Source: Atribacterota bacterium (GTDB lineage: Bacteria > Atribacterota > Phoenicimicrobiia > Phoenicimicrobiales > Phoenicimicrobiaceae). Taken from it: a stretch of DNA of 53,305 bases. The DNA is taken from the NCBI GenBank assembly GCA_030605615.1, contig JAUWHZ010000012.1:1-53305 (forward strand). The letters run 5' to 3'. Made by a program: the position numbers and the translations under genes. Under the pieces are notes generated by a model. The model was not told the DNA's origin. It searched no databases and saw only the letters and a program-made list of their open reading frames with translations. Shown here piece after piece: positions 1 to 9,836 of the stretch. The stretch's first letter is position 1, and every line of letters begins with the position of its first letter.

Positions 1-199
1 TTCCCCAATAAGGTCGAGTATAGGACAGGTAAGTAGCTGTTCCAATTCTCCCCTTCATTATCCACATGCACCTCTTTTTGCTTCTATTTTAGTTTACTTC
101 TTTCATCCTAGCAATGGTGCATATGTATCTGAACTTATTCATATCAAATTCGTATTACGTATAGCGTATCTCGTCATATAGCTCATAGTTCTTATTTTG

Positions 200-2011
200 T
201 CATTGCGGTAAATTCAATTTAATATGGAGTTCCCTTAATTGTTTTATATCTACTTCTGATGGTGCATCAGTTAAAAGGCACGTAGCTTTTTGGGTTTTAG
301 GAAAGGCAATTACTTCCCTTATTGAACGAGCTCCAGCTAAAAGCATCACCAATCTATCCAGACCAAAGGCAATTCCCCCATGAGGTGGTGCTCCATACTT
401 TAATGCTTGTAATAAAAATCCAAATTTTTGTTCGGCTTTTTTATCATCTATTCCCAATAATTGAAATATCTTTTTTTGAAGATCATTGTTATGTATCCTA
501 ATACTTCCGCTCCCAATTTCATTCCCATTAAGTACTAAATCATACGCCTTTGAACGAATTTTTAAAGGATTACTATCTAATAGTTTTATATCTTCATCAA
601 GAGGAGCAGTAAAAGGATGATGAACTGCCTCGTATCCTTTTTCTTCCTGATTATATGTTAACAATGGAAAATTTATAACCCAAAGGAAATTATATTCTTC
701 TTTATCTTTTTTAATTAGATGTAAATCATTAGCTAATTTTAATCTTAAATTTCCTAATGCTTCATAAACCACTTCCTCTTGGTCAGCAACAATTAAGATA
801 AGATCTCCTGGGTTCGCTTTAGTTTTAAGTTTAACTTTTTCTATCTCTTCGGGAGAAAGAAACTTGGCTACGGAAGATTGAAAATCTTTTCCTTCTTTAA
901 TTTTTATATAAGATAAGCCTTTTGCACCAAAGGAGGTAATAAGCAATTGTAAATCATCGAGTTTCTTTCGGGAAAACTTTCTATCTCCATCTATCTTTAT
1001 GGCACATATTTTTCCTTGATTCTTGATTACATCTTGAAATATTCTAAAAGAACTGTCTTGAAATATTTCAGTTAAGTCTATTATTTCCATACCAAATCTT
1101 AAATCTGGTTTATCTGTCCCATATTTGGATATCGCTTCCTGGTAATCCATCTTTAAAAAGGGTGTTTTTATTTTGACATTAAGCAGTTTTTTAAATAAAT
1201 AAATGAACATTTCTTCAATTAAGTTGAATACTTCTTCTCTATCAATGAAAGACATTTCCATGTCAAGTTGAGTAAATTCAGGTGCTCGGTCAGCTCTTAA
1301 GTCTTCATCACGAAAACATCGCACTATCTGAAAATATCTTTCAAACCCGGCTATCATTAATAATTGTTTAAATAATTGTGGTGATTGTGGAAGAGCGTAA
1401 AATTTACCTGGATTAACTCTGCTGGGAACTATATAATCTCTTGCCCCCTCGGGTGTACTTTTAGTTAAGAATGGAGTCTCTATATCTAAAAAACCTTTAT
1501 TATTTAAATAATTCCTGATTTCCATACAAATTTGATGGCGTAAATTCATATTTTTTTGCATCTTCGGTCTTCTTAAATCCAGGTAGCGATATTTTAATCT
1601 TAGATTATCATTTATCTCTAACTTATCATCGATGTTAAAAGGTAGAGCTTCAGAAATGTTTAATATTTTTATCTGTTTAGCCTTAACTTCGATTTCTCCA
1701 GTAGGCATATTGGGATTTTCTGAACCCACTAAACGAGAAACAACTCTACCTTTCACGGCAATAACATACTCATTTTTAACATTGTGGGCTTTCTGGTGTG
1801 CTTCGGTAGATTCCTCCGGATCAAATACAATTTGTGATATTCCTTCACGGTCTCTTAAATCAATAAAAATTAACCCACCATGATCTCTTCTACTTTGAAC
1901 CCAACCCATTAAGGTTATGTTTTTTTCAACATCATTTTTTCGGAGTTCCCCACAGGAATGAGATTTCTTCCAAGAATTTAATTTTTCGATTATTTCTTTT
2001 GAATTCATCAT
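200..2011 (-). CDS. aspS: aspartyl-tRNA synthetase (bacterial type with GAD insertion)
   Basis: Protein motifs: RRDHGGLIFIDLRDREG, FRDEDLRADRAPEFTQLDMEMSF, GIAFGLDRLVMLL. Confidence 0.97.
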   Translation of the reverse strand: MMNSKEIIEKLNSWKKSHSCGELRKNDVEKNITLMGWVQSRRDHGGLIFIDLRDREGISQIVFDPEESTEAHQKAHNVKNEYVIAVKGRVVSRLVGSENPNMPTGEIEVKAKQIKILNISEALPFNIDDKLEINDNLRLKYRYLDLRRPKMQKNMNLRHQICMEIRNYLNNKGFLDIETPFLTKSTPEGARDYIVPSRVNPGKFYALPQSPQLFKQLLMIAGFERYFQIVRCFRDEDLRADRAPEFTQLDMEMSFIDREEVFNLIEEMFIYLFKKLLNVKIKTPFLKMDYQEAISKYGTDKPDLRFGMEIIDLTEIFQDSSFRIFQDVIKNQGKICAIKIDGDRKFSRKKLDDLQLLITSFGAKGLSYIKIKEGKDFQSSVAKFLSPEEIEKVKLKTKANPGDLILIVADQEEVVYEALGNLRLKLANDLHLIKKDKEEYNFLWVINFPLLTYNQEEKGYEAVHHPFTAPLDEDIKLLDSNPLKIRSKAYDLVLNGNEIGSGSIRIHNNDLQKKIFQLLGIDDKKAEQKFGFLLQALKYGAPPHGGIAFGLDRLVMLLAGARSIREVIAFPKTQKATCLLTDAPSEVDIKQLRELHIKLNLPQ

Positions 2012-2030
2012 TTTACTTTACATACACTCC

Positions 2031-3326
2031 TTATGGATAAATTTTACTTAACATTCTTGGGAAAGGTATGGTTTCCCGGACATGGTTTAAACCACATATC
2101 CAGGCGACTGTCCTTTCAATCCCCAGACCAAAACCTGAATGAGGAACTGATCCATATCTCCTTAAATCTAAATACCATTCATAATTTTTTCTGGGTAATT
2201 TATGTTCTTTAATCTTTTCAGCTAATAAGTTATAATCATCGATCCTTTGCCCGCCTCCAATAATTTCTCCATATCCTTCAGGAGCTAAAAGATCTGCACA
2301 CAAAGCAACCTCTGGCCTTTGGGGGTCAGGTTTCATATAAAAGGCTTTACATTTTAAGGGATAATGATGAATAAATATTGGACTTTCATATTTTTGAGAT
2401 AAAATAGTTTCATCTTCTCCTCCAAAATCCTCTCCCCATTCAATTTTAGAACCGCTCTTTTTTAAAATTTCTACTGCTTCATCATAAGATATTTTGGGGA
2501 AAGGAACTTTAATAACTTCTAATTTTGATGTATCTCTTTCTATTAAATCCAACTCTCTTTTTTTATTTTCTAAAACCTGTTTTACAATATAAGTTACCAT
2601 TTTTTCCTGGATTTTATTATTTTCTTCCAAGTCAATAAAAGCTGCTTCCGGTTCTACCATCCAAAATTCCATTAAATGCCTTCTTGTTTTAGATTTCTCT
2701 GCTCGAAAAGTAGGTCCAAAGCAATATACCTTTCCAAATGCCATAGCTGCTGCTTCATTATATAGTTGTCCGCTTTGAGTTAGATAGGCTTTATCTCCAA
2801 AATAATCGGTTTCAAATAAAGTAGTAGTTCCTTCACAGGCTGCTGGTGTAAGTATGGGAGAATCTATAAGAATAAAGCCATCTTGATCTAAAAAATTTCT
2901 AATAGATTTAATTATCTCAGCTCTTATCCTTAAAATAGCATTCTGTCGAGGTGACCTTAACCATAGATGACGATAATCCATTAAAAATCCTACTCCGTGC
3001 TCTTTTAAAGAAATAGGATAATTATCTTCTGCCTTATTAACTACTTCGATATTATTTACTAATACTTCATACCCCAGTGGAGCCCTCTTTTCTTTTTTCA
3101 CCAATCCAATTATTCTCATTGAGGATTCATATTCAATATCATCTATTTGTTCGAATATTTCTGTATCAACTTCACTCTTAATAAGGGTTGCCTGGAGAAA
3201 TCCTGTCCCGTCTCTTATTATTAAAAATTTTACACTTCCACTTGAACGCCTATTGTAAAGCCATCCCTTAATATCTACTACTTTGCCATCATAATTTTTA
3301 ATATCGCTTATTCTTATAATTTCCAC
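2031..3326 (-). CDS. asnS: asparaginyl-tRNA synthetase
   Basis: Class II aa[49 protein letters not shown] and [15 protein letters not shown]. Confidence 0.95.
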   Translation of the reverse strand: MEIIRISDIKNYDGKVVDIKGWLYNRRSSGSVKFLIIRDGTGFLQATLIKSEVDTEIFEQIDDIEYESSMRIIGLVKKEKRAPLGYEVLVNNIEVVNKAEDNYPISLKEHGVGFLMDYRHLWLRSPRQNAILRIRAEIIKSIRNFLDQDGFILIDSPILTPAACEGTTTLFETDYFGDKAYLTQSGQLYNEAAAMAFGKVYCFGPTFRAEKSKTRRHLMEFWMVEPEAAFIDLEENNKIQEKMVTYIVKQVLENKKRELDLIERDTSKLEVIKVPFPKISYDEAVEILKKSGSKIEWGEDFGGEDETILSQKYESPIFIHHYPLKCKAFYMKPDPQRPEVALCADLLAPEGYGEIIGGGQRIDDYNLLAEKIKEHKLPRKNYEWYLDLRRYGSVPHSGFGLGIERTVAWICGLNHVRETIPFPRMLSKIYP

Positions 3327-3357
3327 GTATGCTTCCTCCTAGGGATAATATTCATTT

Positions 3358-4653
3358 TTAGCCTAATGACCCCTTTTCTAATTCATTAATTAGATTATCT
3401 ACCTCAACTTCCTTTTGCTCTTTAGTTTTCATATTGCGAAGGGTAACCATATTTTTTGATATTTCTTCTTCGCCAATAATCATAGTATACTTTGCCCCAA
3501 TTTTATGGGCTATTCTCATTTGAGATTTTAAACTTTTTGCAGAATAATCCATATCTGCTGAAAGGCCAGCATTTCTAATTTTTTGTAATAATTTAAAAGC
3601 TATATTTTTGTTTCTTTCGCTAACTTTGGCTACAAATATGTCTAATCCTTTATTTTTGGGCCACCCTATCTTCTGCTGATTCATAACAATAATCATTCTT
3701 TCTATTCCTGCAGCAAATCCTACAGCAGGAGTAGGCTTTCCTCCTAATTCTTCTACCAGATCATCATATCTACCTCCACCACCTATAGCATTTTGGGCGC
3801 CTAATTCCCCTGACACTATTTCAAAAGAAGTTTTAGTATAATAATCTAATCCTCTTACTAATCGAGGTTCTACATAATACTTAATCTTAAGATCATTTAG
3901 ATATGATTTAACTTCTTTAAAATGTTGTTTACATTCCTGGCAAAGATAGTCGGTGATAATAGGAGCTGTTTTAATAATTTTTTGACAATTATCTTTTTTA
4001 CAATCTAAAATTCTCAAAGGATTTTTTTCATATCTATTTACACATTCTGAACATAGAAAATCTTTTTTATCTTTTATAAATTCTTTTAGTTTCTGAACAT
4101 AAATAGCTCGGCACCTTTTACAACCTACACTATTTATCAAAATTTCAAGATTTTTTAAACCTAATTTTTTATATATTTCTAAAGCAGCAATAATAACTTC
4201 AACATCTACTACTGGAGATTTAGTTCCGATAACCTCAATTCCAAATTGATTAAATTGACGAAATCTACCTGCCTGTGGTTTTTCGCATCTGAACATTGGG
4301 CCGATATAAAATAATTTCACCACCTGAGAAGATCTATCCATTTTATTTTCTAAATAAGCCCTAACTACCGGAGCTGTCCCTTCAGGTCGTAAGGTAAGAC
4401 TTCGTCCTTTTCTATCAGGAAAAGTAAACATCTCTTTAGTAACTATATCAGTCGATTCGCCTATTCCTCGAACAAAAAGTTCAGTGTATTCAAAGGAAGG
4501 AGTTCTTATTTCTTGATATCCATATTTAGTCAATATTTCCCTTATTATATTTTTAATATAATACCATTTTGGAGTATCCTCAGGTAATATATCTTGTGTT
4601 CCTTTGGGAACCTTAATAAACAATTTTTTACTCTCCTTTTCTTTTTTTAACAT
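3358..4653 (-). CDS. hisS: histidyl-tRNA synthetase
   Basis: PKGTQDILPED N-terminus, LRPEGTAPVVRAY, GLDYYTKTSFEI; Cys-rich insertion. Confidence 0.96.
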   Translation of the reverse strand: MLKKEKESKKLFIKVPKGTQDILPEDTPKWYYIKNIIREILTKYGYQEIRTPSFEYTELFVRGIGESTDIVTKEMFTFPDRKGRSLTLRPEGTAPVVRAYLENKMDRSSQVVKLFYIGPMFRCEKPQAGRFRQFNQFGIEVIGTKSPVVDVEVIIAALEIYKKLGLKNLEILINSVGCKRCRAIYVQKLKEFIKDKKDFLCSECVNRYEKNPLRILDCKKDNCQKIIKTAPIITDYLCQECKQHFKEVKSYLNDLKIKYYVEPRLVRGLDYYTKTSFEIVSGELGAQNAIGGGGRYDDLVEELGGKPTPAVGFAAGIERMIIVMNQQKIGWPKNKGLDIFVAKVSERNKNIAFKLLQKIRNAGLSADMDYSAKSLKSQMRIAHKIGAKYTMIIGEEEISKNMVTLRNMKTKEQKEVEVDNLINELEKGSLG

Positions 4654-4655
4654 TT

Positions 4656-5714
4656 CTAATAACTATAGCGATGTTCCATAAATGCTTTTTTATCAATGGC
4701 TTTTTTTATAGCATCTTCTCGACTAATTTTGCCTTCCATAACCAAATCTTTCAATGACTGATCTAAACTTTGCATGCCATCTTTTTTACTAATCTGTATA
4801 GTAGATGGAATTTGGTGAACTTTTCCCTCTCTTATTAGATTTCTAATTGCCGGATTGGCAATCAATACTTCTAAAGCAGGCACTCTTCCTGTGCCATCCA
4901 AAGTAGGCATAAGAGTTTGAGCTACAATTCCTTGTAAAGAACCAGCAAGTTGCATTCTAACTTGATTTTGCTGATGAGGAGGAAATACATCTATTATTCT
5001 TTCTACTGTTTCCCCTGCACTAATAGTATGAAGAGTTGAAAATACTAAGTGCCCTGTCTCAGCTGCAGTCAAAGCCATAGAAATAGTCTCGAGGTCTCTC
5101 ATTTCACCTACTAAGATCACATCAGGGTCTTCCCTTAAAGCATTACGTAAAGCAGATGCAAAAGATTTAGTATGCGAACTTATTTCTCTTTGAGAAACTA
5201 AACAATTTTTATGATGATGAATAAATTCAATGGGATCTTCTATAGTAATTATATTATCGTATCTGTTTTTATTTATAATATCGATTAAAGCAGCTAAAGT
5301 AGTTGATTTTCCGCTCCCTGTAGGCCCAGTAATTAATACGAATCCCTTATCTTTCTCAGTAAATTTTGAGAGAATTGATGGTAAATTTAATTCAGAAAGG
5401 GTTTTAATCTTTTCAGGAATTAACCGGAAAGCAGCCGCTTCACCCAGACGATGTTTAAATACATTTACTCTAAATCGGGCTACATTAGCTAATTCATAAG
5501 ATAGATCTAATTCACCATATTTTTCAAAATCCCTCTTTTGCCTTTCGTTTAATATACTATATATCATTTCATGTGTATTTTTCGGATTTAATTCTGGTAA
5601 ACTTAATTTTTCTAATTTTCCATTTATACGGAGAACGGGAGGTGCTTCCACGTTAATGTGCAAATCAGAAGCATCTTTTTCTTTAGTTATAATTAATAAT
5701 TCTTTTATTTCCAT
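4656..5714 (-). CDS. pilT: type IV pilus retraction ATPase PilT
   Basis: GPTGSGKSTTLAALID Walker A, EDPIEFIHHHKNCLVSQRE, GEMRDLETISMALTAAETGHLVFSTLHT. Confidence 0.94.
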   Translation of the reverse strand: MEIKELLIITKEKDASDLHINVEAPPVLRINGKLEKLSLPELNPKNTHEMIYSILNERQKRDFEKYGELDLSYELANVARFRVNVFKHRLGEAAAFRLIPEKIKTLSELNLPSILSKFTEKDKGFVLITGPTGSGKSTTLAALIDIINKNRYDNIITIEDPIEFIHHHKNCLVSQREISSHTKSFASALRNALREDPDVILVGEMRDLETISMALTAAETGHLVFSTLHTISAGETVERIIDVFPPHQQNQVRMQLAGSLQGIVAQTLMPTLDGTGRVPALEVLIANPAIRNLIREGKVHQIPSTIQISKKDGMQSLDQSLKDLVMEGKISREDAIKKAIDKKAFMEHRYSY

Positions 5715-5858
5715 AATAAACCTCCGATTTATTTCCTATTTTTTTAAACATAACAATTCTTTTTTCGGTATTTTTCCGAATCTTTAATCCTTCTTTTAAT
5801 TGTTTTTAGTTAATAATTATAATATACTAAAATTTCTCCTATAACTATTTATATTATT

Positions 5859-5900
5859 AAAAAATCCCTGACAATACTTTTTATATAGTATTGCCAGGGA
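5859..5900 (-). terminator. T-box intrinsic terminator
   Basis: GC hairpin TCCCTGGCAATACT...AGTATTGTCAGGGA followed by TTTTTT on the minus strand. Confidence 0.9.
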
Positions 5901-6071
5901 CGAGAATCTCTCGCGGTGCCACCCTGTTTGAATGGGGATATCCATTCCGCTTATTAGCAAATTAACGTCTGCTACCCGATTAAGTTTACTATTTTTTCAA
6001 CTTAATTTATTTTAGGGGTCTTTCGATTATCTTCTATTTTATTTTCCAAAAAAAGATAACCTACTCTCCTA
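5859..6071 (-). ncRNA. T-box leader (transcriptional attenuator)
   Basis: Minus strand has AGGGTGGCACCGCG (T-box consensus) at 5912-5925, antiterminator CAGGG..CGAGA/TCTCG.CCCTG, terminator GTCCCTGGCAATACT/AGTATTGTCAGGGA then T-run (5859-5900), stem III TTAAGTT/AACTTAA (5980-6005), and stem I with AGAGTA/GAAA-GAC specifier-type internal loop (6013-6071). Confidence 0.93.
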
Positions 6072-6113
6072 TTTTGTATTTTTTAACATTCTTTAATTGT
6101 TTAAGCTTAAACA

Positions 6114-6142
6114 AGTTTATACAATTATAATTAAAAAGTCAA
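6114..6142 (-). promoter_or_regulatory. possible sigma70-type promoter for the T-box/pilT operon
   Basis: Minus strand TTGACT (6137-6142), 17 nt, TAAACT (6114-6119); upstream of T-box stem I. Confidence 0.4.
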
Positions 6143-6145
6143 ATA

Positions 6146-7084
6146 TTACCAAGAATAGTTTTCATTTTTTATTTTAGCAGACATAGCTTTAATATGCAAA
6201 GGGGTGGTACCACAACATCCACCAATCAGATTTATCCCTGATCTTATAAATTTTTCAGCATAATTAGCCATTACTTCAGGAGATGCAGGATATATGACTT
6301 TTCCCGCAACAAATTCAGGGATTCCCGCATTTGGTTCAACCATTAAATAAGTCTGACTTACTTCTTTCATTATCTTTAAGACCTTATATAAAACTTCTGG
6401 ACCAGTTCCACAATTAGCTCCTACTCCATCAGCCCTTTCACCTTCGAGGACTATTACTGCCTTTTCTGGGTCTACTCCATAGATAGTCTTTAAATTTTTA
6501 TCGAAAGTCATCGAAGCAACGACCATTAAATTAGTATTTTCTTTTGTGGCCTTTAGGGCAGCTTTTATCTCCTCAAGATCATAAAATGTTTCTAAAATGA
6601 TTAAATCTACACCTGTTTTCTCCAAAATTACAATCTGCTCTTTATAGTTTTTATAAACCTCACTTACTTTTAAATCACCATAGGGTTCTAATATCTTCCC
6701 TGTAGGTCCGATGGAACCTGCAATAAATATTCTCTTCTTCAAGCTTGTTTCTTTATTTATTGCTTCTTTAGCAATATTCACGGCTAATTCATTTATTTTT
6801 AAAGTGTCATTTTCTTTACCAAAATTACTTAATTTAATTCTATTAGCGCCAAAAGTATTAGTTAGGATTATATCTGCTCCAGCTTTTATATATTCTTGAT
6901 GAATATTTCGTACTACCCGGGGATGAGATATATTCCATTCTTCAGAGCATTCCCCTTGCTTAAGGCCAAATGTCTGAAGCATAGTTCCCATTGCCCCATC
7001 GATTAATAAAGGTTTTTTATCTAATTGTTCTTTAATTTCTTCTTTAATATTTATATCTGATTTCAAAATTGAATGCTCCTCCAT
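6146..7084 (-). CDS. stand-alone homocysteine S-methyltransferase (MetH N-terminal Hcy-binding module)
   Basis: LLIDGAMGTMLQ, GADIILTNTFGAN, GANCGTGPE, NLIGGCCGTTPLHI (zinc Cys motif); no B12 domain. Confidence 0.88.
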   Translation of the reverse strand: MEEHSILKSDINIKEEIKEQLDKKPLLIDGAMGTMLQTFGLKQGECSEEWNISHPRVVRNIHQEYIKAGADIILTNTFGANRIKLSNFGKENDTLKINELAVNIAKEAINKETSLKKRIFIAGSIGPTGKILEPYGDLKVSEVYKNYKEQIVILEKTGVDLIILETFYDLEEIKAALKATKENTNLMVVASMTFDKNLKTIYGVDPEKAVIVLEGERADGVGANCGTGPEVLYKVLKIMKEVSQTYLMVEPNAGIPEFVAGKVIYPASPEVMANYAEKFIRSGINLIGGCCGTTPLHIKAMSAKIKNENYSW

Positions 7085-7085
7085 T

Positions 7086-7205
7086 ATCGTATTTCGTATA
7101 TCGTATTTAGTATATCGTAAAGCATCTCTACGCTATAAGCTATCCGCTAATATACGAGACTCCTTTTTTCTTTTCGATATACGCGATACGCAATACGATA
7201 TACTA
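7086..7205. repeat. 7-bp periodic arrays in inverted arrangement between the Hcy methyltransferase gene and metK
   Basis: ATCGTAT TTCGTAT ATCGTAT TTAGTAT ATCGTAA ... CTACGCT ATAAGCT ATCCGCT, then inverted CGATATA CGCGATA CGCAATA CGATATA (7175-7202). Confidence 0.85.
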
Positions 7206-8408
7206 TTATAATCCTGCTTGTTTTTTTAATATCTCTGTTTTGTCAGTCCTTTCCCAGGTAAAATCTTCATCTTCCCTTCCAAAATGACCATAAGCAGCAG
7301 TCTTTCTAAATATAGGTCTTCTCAGTTTCAAGTGTCTGATTATTGCCTCTGGTCGTAAATCAAAAACTTTTTTAATTAATTCTAATATTTTCGATTGAGG
7401 AATTTTTTCTGTTCCAAAAGTATCTAACATAATAGATACAGGATGAGCTACTCCTATAGCATAGGCAATTTGTATTTCACACTTATCAGCTAACTCTGCA
7501 GCTACAATATTTTTAGCAATATATCGGGCTGCATAACTACCTGATCTATCTACTTTGGTTGGATCTTTTCCGGAAAAACATCCTCCACCATGACTTCCAA
7601 CTCCTCCATAAGTATCTACAATTATTTTTCTACCAGTAACCCCTGTATCTGCTTGAGGTCCACCTATAGCAAATCTTCCGGTAGCATTAATAAAATATTT
7701 GGTATTTTCATCAAGGTAGTTTTGGGGTATAACATAATTAATAACTTTTTCTCTAATATCTTTTTCTAAAGTATCGTGTGTAACATCGGGATGATGTTGG
7801 GCAGCAATTACTACCGCTTCTACTCTTTTAGGATCCCCATTTTCATATTCAACTGTAACCTGAGATTTACCATCAGGCCTAAGATAGGGAATTATCTTCT
7901 TCTTCCTTACTTCTGCCAGCCGATAAGTTAATTTATGAGCCAATATTATAGGAAGGGGCATCAGTTCGGGAGTTTCTCTACAAGCATAACCAAACATCAT
8001 TCCTTGATCTCCTGCCCCGATAGTTTCTATGTTATTTTCTTCTTTTTCCGCTTCTTTTACTTCCCAGGATTTACTCACTCCTTGATCTATATCCTTGGAC
8101 TGTTCATCAATAGAAGTTAATACTGCACAAGTATCACAATCGAACCCATATTTAGCCCTGGTATAGCCTATATCTCGAACAGTTTGACGTACTATTTTGG
8201 GAATATCAACATAACAAGAAGTAGTAATCTGCCCAGCAACCATAACTAATCCAGTAGCTACCAAAGTCTCCACTGCTACTCTTCCATAAGGATCTTTCTC
8301 ATAAATGGCATCCAGTATAGCATCAGATATTTGATCTGCAATTTTATCCGGATGTCCTTCAGTAACCGATTCTGAAGTAAATAAGTATTTGTTTTTCAAA
8401 TATATCAT
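7206..8408 (-). CDS. metK: S-adenosylmethionine synthetase
   Basis: [57 protein letters not shown]. Confidence 0.97.
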   Translation of the reverse strand: MIYLKNKYLFTSESVTEGHPDKIADQISDAILDAIYEKDPYGRVAVETLVATGLVMVAGQITTSCYVDIPKIVRQTVRDIGYTRAKYGFDCDTCAVLTSIDEQSKDIDQGVSKSWEVKEAEKEENNIETIGAGDQGMMFGYACRETPELMPLPIILAHKLTYRLAEVRKKKIIPYLRPDGKSQVTVEYENGDPKRVEAVVIAAQHHPDVTHDTLEKDIREKVINYVIPQNYLDENTKYFINATGRFAIGGPQADTGVTGRKIIVDTYGGVGSHGGGCFSGKDPTKVDRSGSYAARYIAKNIVAAELADKCEIQIAYAIGVAHPVSIMLDTFGTEKIPQSKILELIKKVFDLRPEAIIRHLKLRRPIFRKTAAYGHFGREDEDFTWERTDKTEILKKQAGL

Positions 8409-8424
8409 CTCCTTTATTTTTTAA

Positions 8425-9510
8425 CTATAAATATTTTTTATATTTTTCGTTGTTAGCCATTCTTTTAATAATCTTTTTTAAATCACCTTCTCGTTTCTTA
8501 GGATAAATTAATTTTATATCTCCACTTGATATTACAACTAAATCAGATAGGCCGATAGTAACTATTAACCCTTCATCATTTATAATAACACACCTCTTGG
8601 TATCTACTCCCTCATGTCCGCCTTGAATTACATTGCCATCTTTGTCCTGAGGGAAAATTCTCTCCATAGATGTCCAGGAGCCAATATCATCCCACTTAAA
8701 ATTTCCCTTTACCATTAATCTATTAGAAACTTTTTCCATAATAGCATAATCTATAGAAATCTTTTCTAATCCGTAAAACACTTCTTTCATAATCTCTTTT
8801 TTATGTAAAGTACCCAAACTATCCTTTATTTTCATTAAACCTTTAAAAAGTTTGGGCATTTCCTTTTCTATTGCTTTTAAAATATCTTTACAAGTCCAGA
8901 TAAATATGCCACTATTCCAAAGATAATTTCCTTCACTAATAAATTTTTTTGCAGTTTCTAAACTTGGTTTTTCAGTAAATTTCTTAACTTTACATGCGAT
9001 AATATCATTGGTCTTTTTAACTTCTTCGCCCACACAAATATAGCCATATCCAGTTTCTGGACGTGATGGTTTTATGCCTATAGTAATTAGATTTCCAGTC
9101 TCCCTGGCAAGATTACAAGCCTCTTTAATAGTTTGTAAAAATTTTTCTTTTTCTTTTATTATATGATCTATAGGGAGAGTAATCATAGTAGTATCAGGAT
9201 CTTTATATCTATGTTCAATGATTACTGCGGCTAAACCAATACATGCAGCAGTATCTCTACCCACTGGTTCTAAGATATAATTCAAATAGTCTACTTCGGG
9301 AAGTGTATCTTTTATACTGTTAAAAAGATCCTCAGTGGTAGAAATAAACACATCTGACAAATCAATTAATGGTGACATACGATTAACGGTCTCTCTAATC
9401 ATACTTTTTCCACCAGTAATAGATAATAACTGTTTTGGTGTATCAAATCGACTATGGGGCCAAAATCTTTGCCCCCGACCTCCGGCCATCAAAACTGCTA
9501 CATTTTTCAT
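8425..9510 (-). CDS. manC: mannose-1-phosphate guanylyltransferase; start corrected to MKNVAVLMAGG
   Basis: VAVLMAGGRGQRFWPHSR nucleotidyltransferase signature, FTEKP, WDDIGSWTSM; the given ORF start lies inside a heptad repeat. Confidence 0.9.
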   Translation of the reverse strand: MKNVAVLMAGGRGQRFWPHSRFDTPKQLLSITGGKSMIRETVNRMSPLIDLSDVFISTTEDLFNSIKDTLPEVDYLNYILEPVGRDTAACIGLAAVIIEHRYKDPDTTMITLPIDHIIKEKEKFLQTIKEACNLARETGNLITIGIKPSRPETGYGYICVGEEVKKTNDIIACKVKKFTEKPSLETAKKFISEGNYLWNSGIFIWTCKDILKAIEKEMPKLFKGLMKIKDSLGTLHKKEIMKEVFYGLEKISIDYAIMEKVSNRLMVKGNFKWDDIGSWTSMERIFPQDKDGNVIQGGHEGVDTKRCVIINDEGLIVTIGLSDLVVISSGDIKLIYPKKREGDLKKIIKRMANNEKYKKYL

Positions 9511-9529
9511 AGAAATTATCCCCCTTTTA

Positions 9530-9556
9530 TCTCGTATCTCGTATCTCGTATTACGC
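9530..9556. repeat. heptad array (TCTCGTA family)
   Basis: TCTCGTATCTCGTATCTCGTATTACGC. Confidence 0.85.
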
Positions 9557-9615
9557 AAAGAAACTAGTAATATATAACATATAATGTCATCAGACCTTGT
9601 GTCTACCCACCGTAG

Positions 9616-9634
9616 GACAGGCGTCTCGCCTGTC
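9616..9634. repeat. GACAGGCG-TCT-CGCCTGTC palindrome, copy 1
   Basis: Identical 19-bp palindrome also at 17720 and 32931. Confidence 0.9.
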
Positions 9635-9637
9635 TAA

Positions 9638-9710
9638 GTAGGGGTTTGATTCATCAAACCCGCCAGAAAAATTATCAAGATAACTCGGGTCGGATAAATC
9701 CGACCCCTAC
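9638..9710 (+). repeat. 73-nt GTAGGGG double-hairpin element, copy 1
   Basis: GTAGGGGTTTGATTCATCAAACCC ... CTCGGGTCGGATAAATCCGACCCCTAC; same layout as copies at 20350 and 42798. Confidence 0.9.
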
Positions 9711-9836
9711 ACTAGAAATAATACTTTATACGAAATGGTTTTGAATTTTGAATTATGGTTTTACACTTTTCACTTTGAATTTTTGATATAATTATATAAT
9801 TATTTTTCTAATTTATCAAAAGTAATTAATATAATT

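Noticed and set aside
1-58. Possible start of another minus-strand gene at the window edge (MKGRIGTATYLSYTRPYWG...)
   Set aside because: Only about 19 codons before the edge; no family can be recognised, although an AGAGGTG sequence upstream is compatible with an RBS.
7086-7202. CRISPR-like repeat array
   Set aside because: Unit is 7 bp, contiguous and degenerate, with no spacer/direct-repeat pattern and no cas genes.
8409-8424. SAM riboswitch upstream of metK or the Hcy methyltransferase gene
   Set aside because: No SAM-I/II-like conserved motifs seen; the gap upstream of metK is only 16 nt and the other gap is filled by heptad repeats.
9511-9558. N-terminal extension MRNTRYEIRDKRGIIS of the manC ORF
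   Set aside because: Encoded by the heptad array; the nucleotidyltransferase fold begins at MKNVAVLMAGG with a GGGGGAT-like RBS just upstream.
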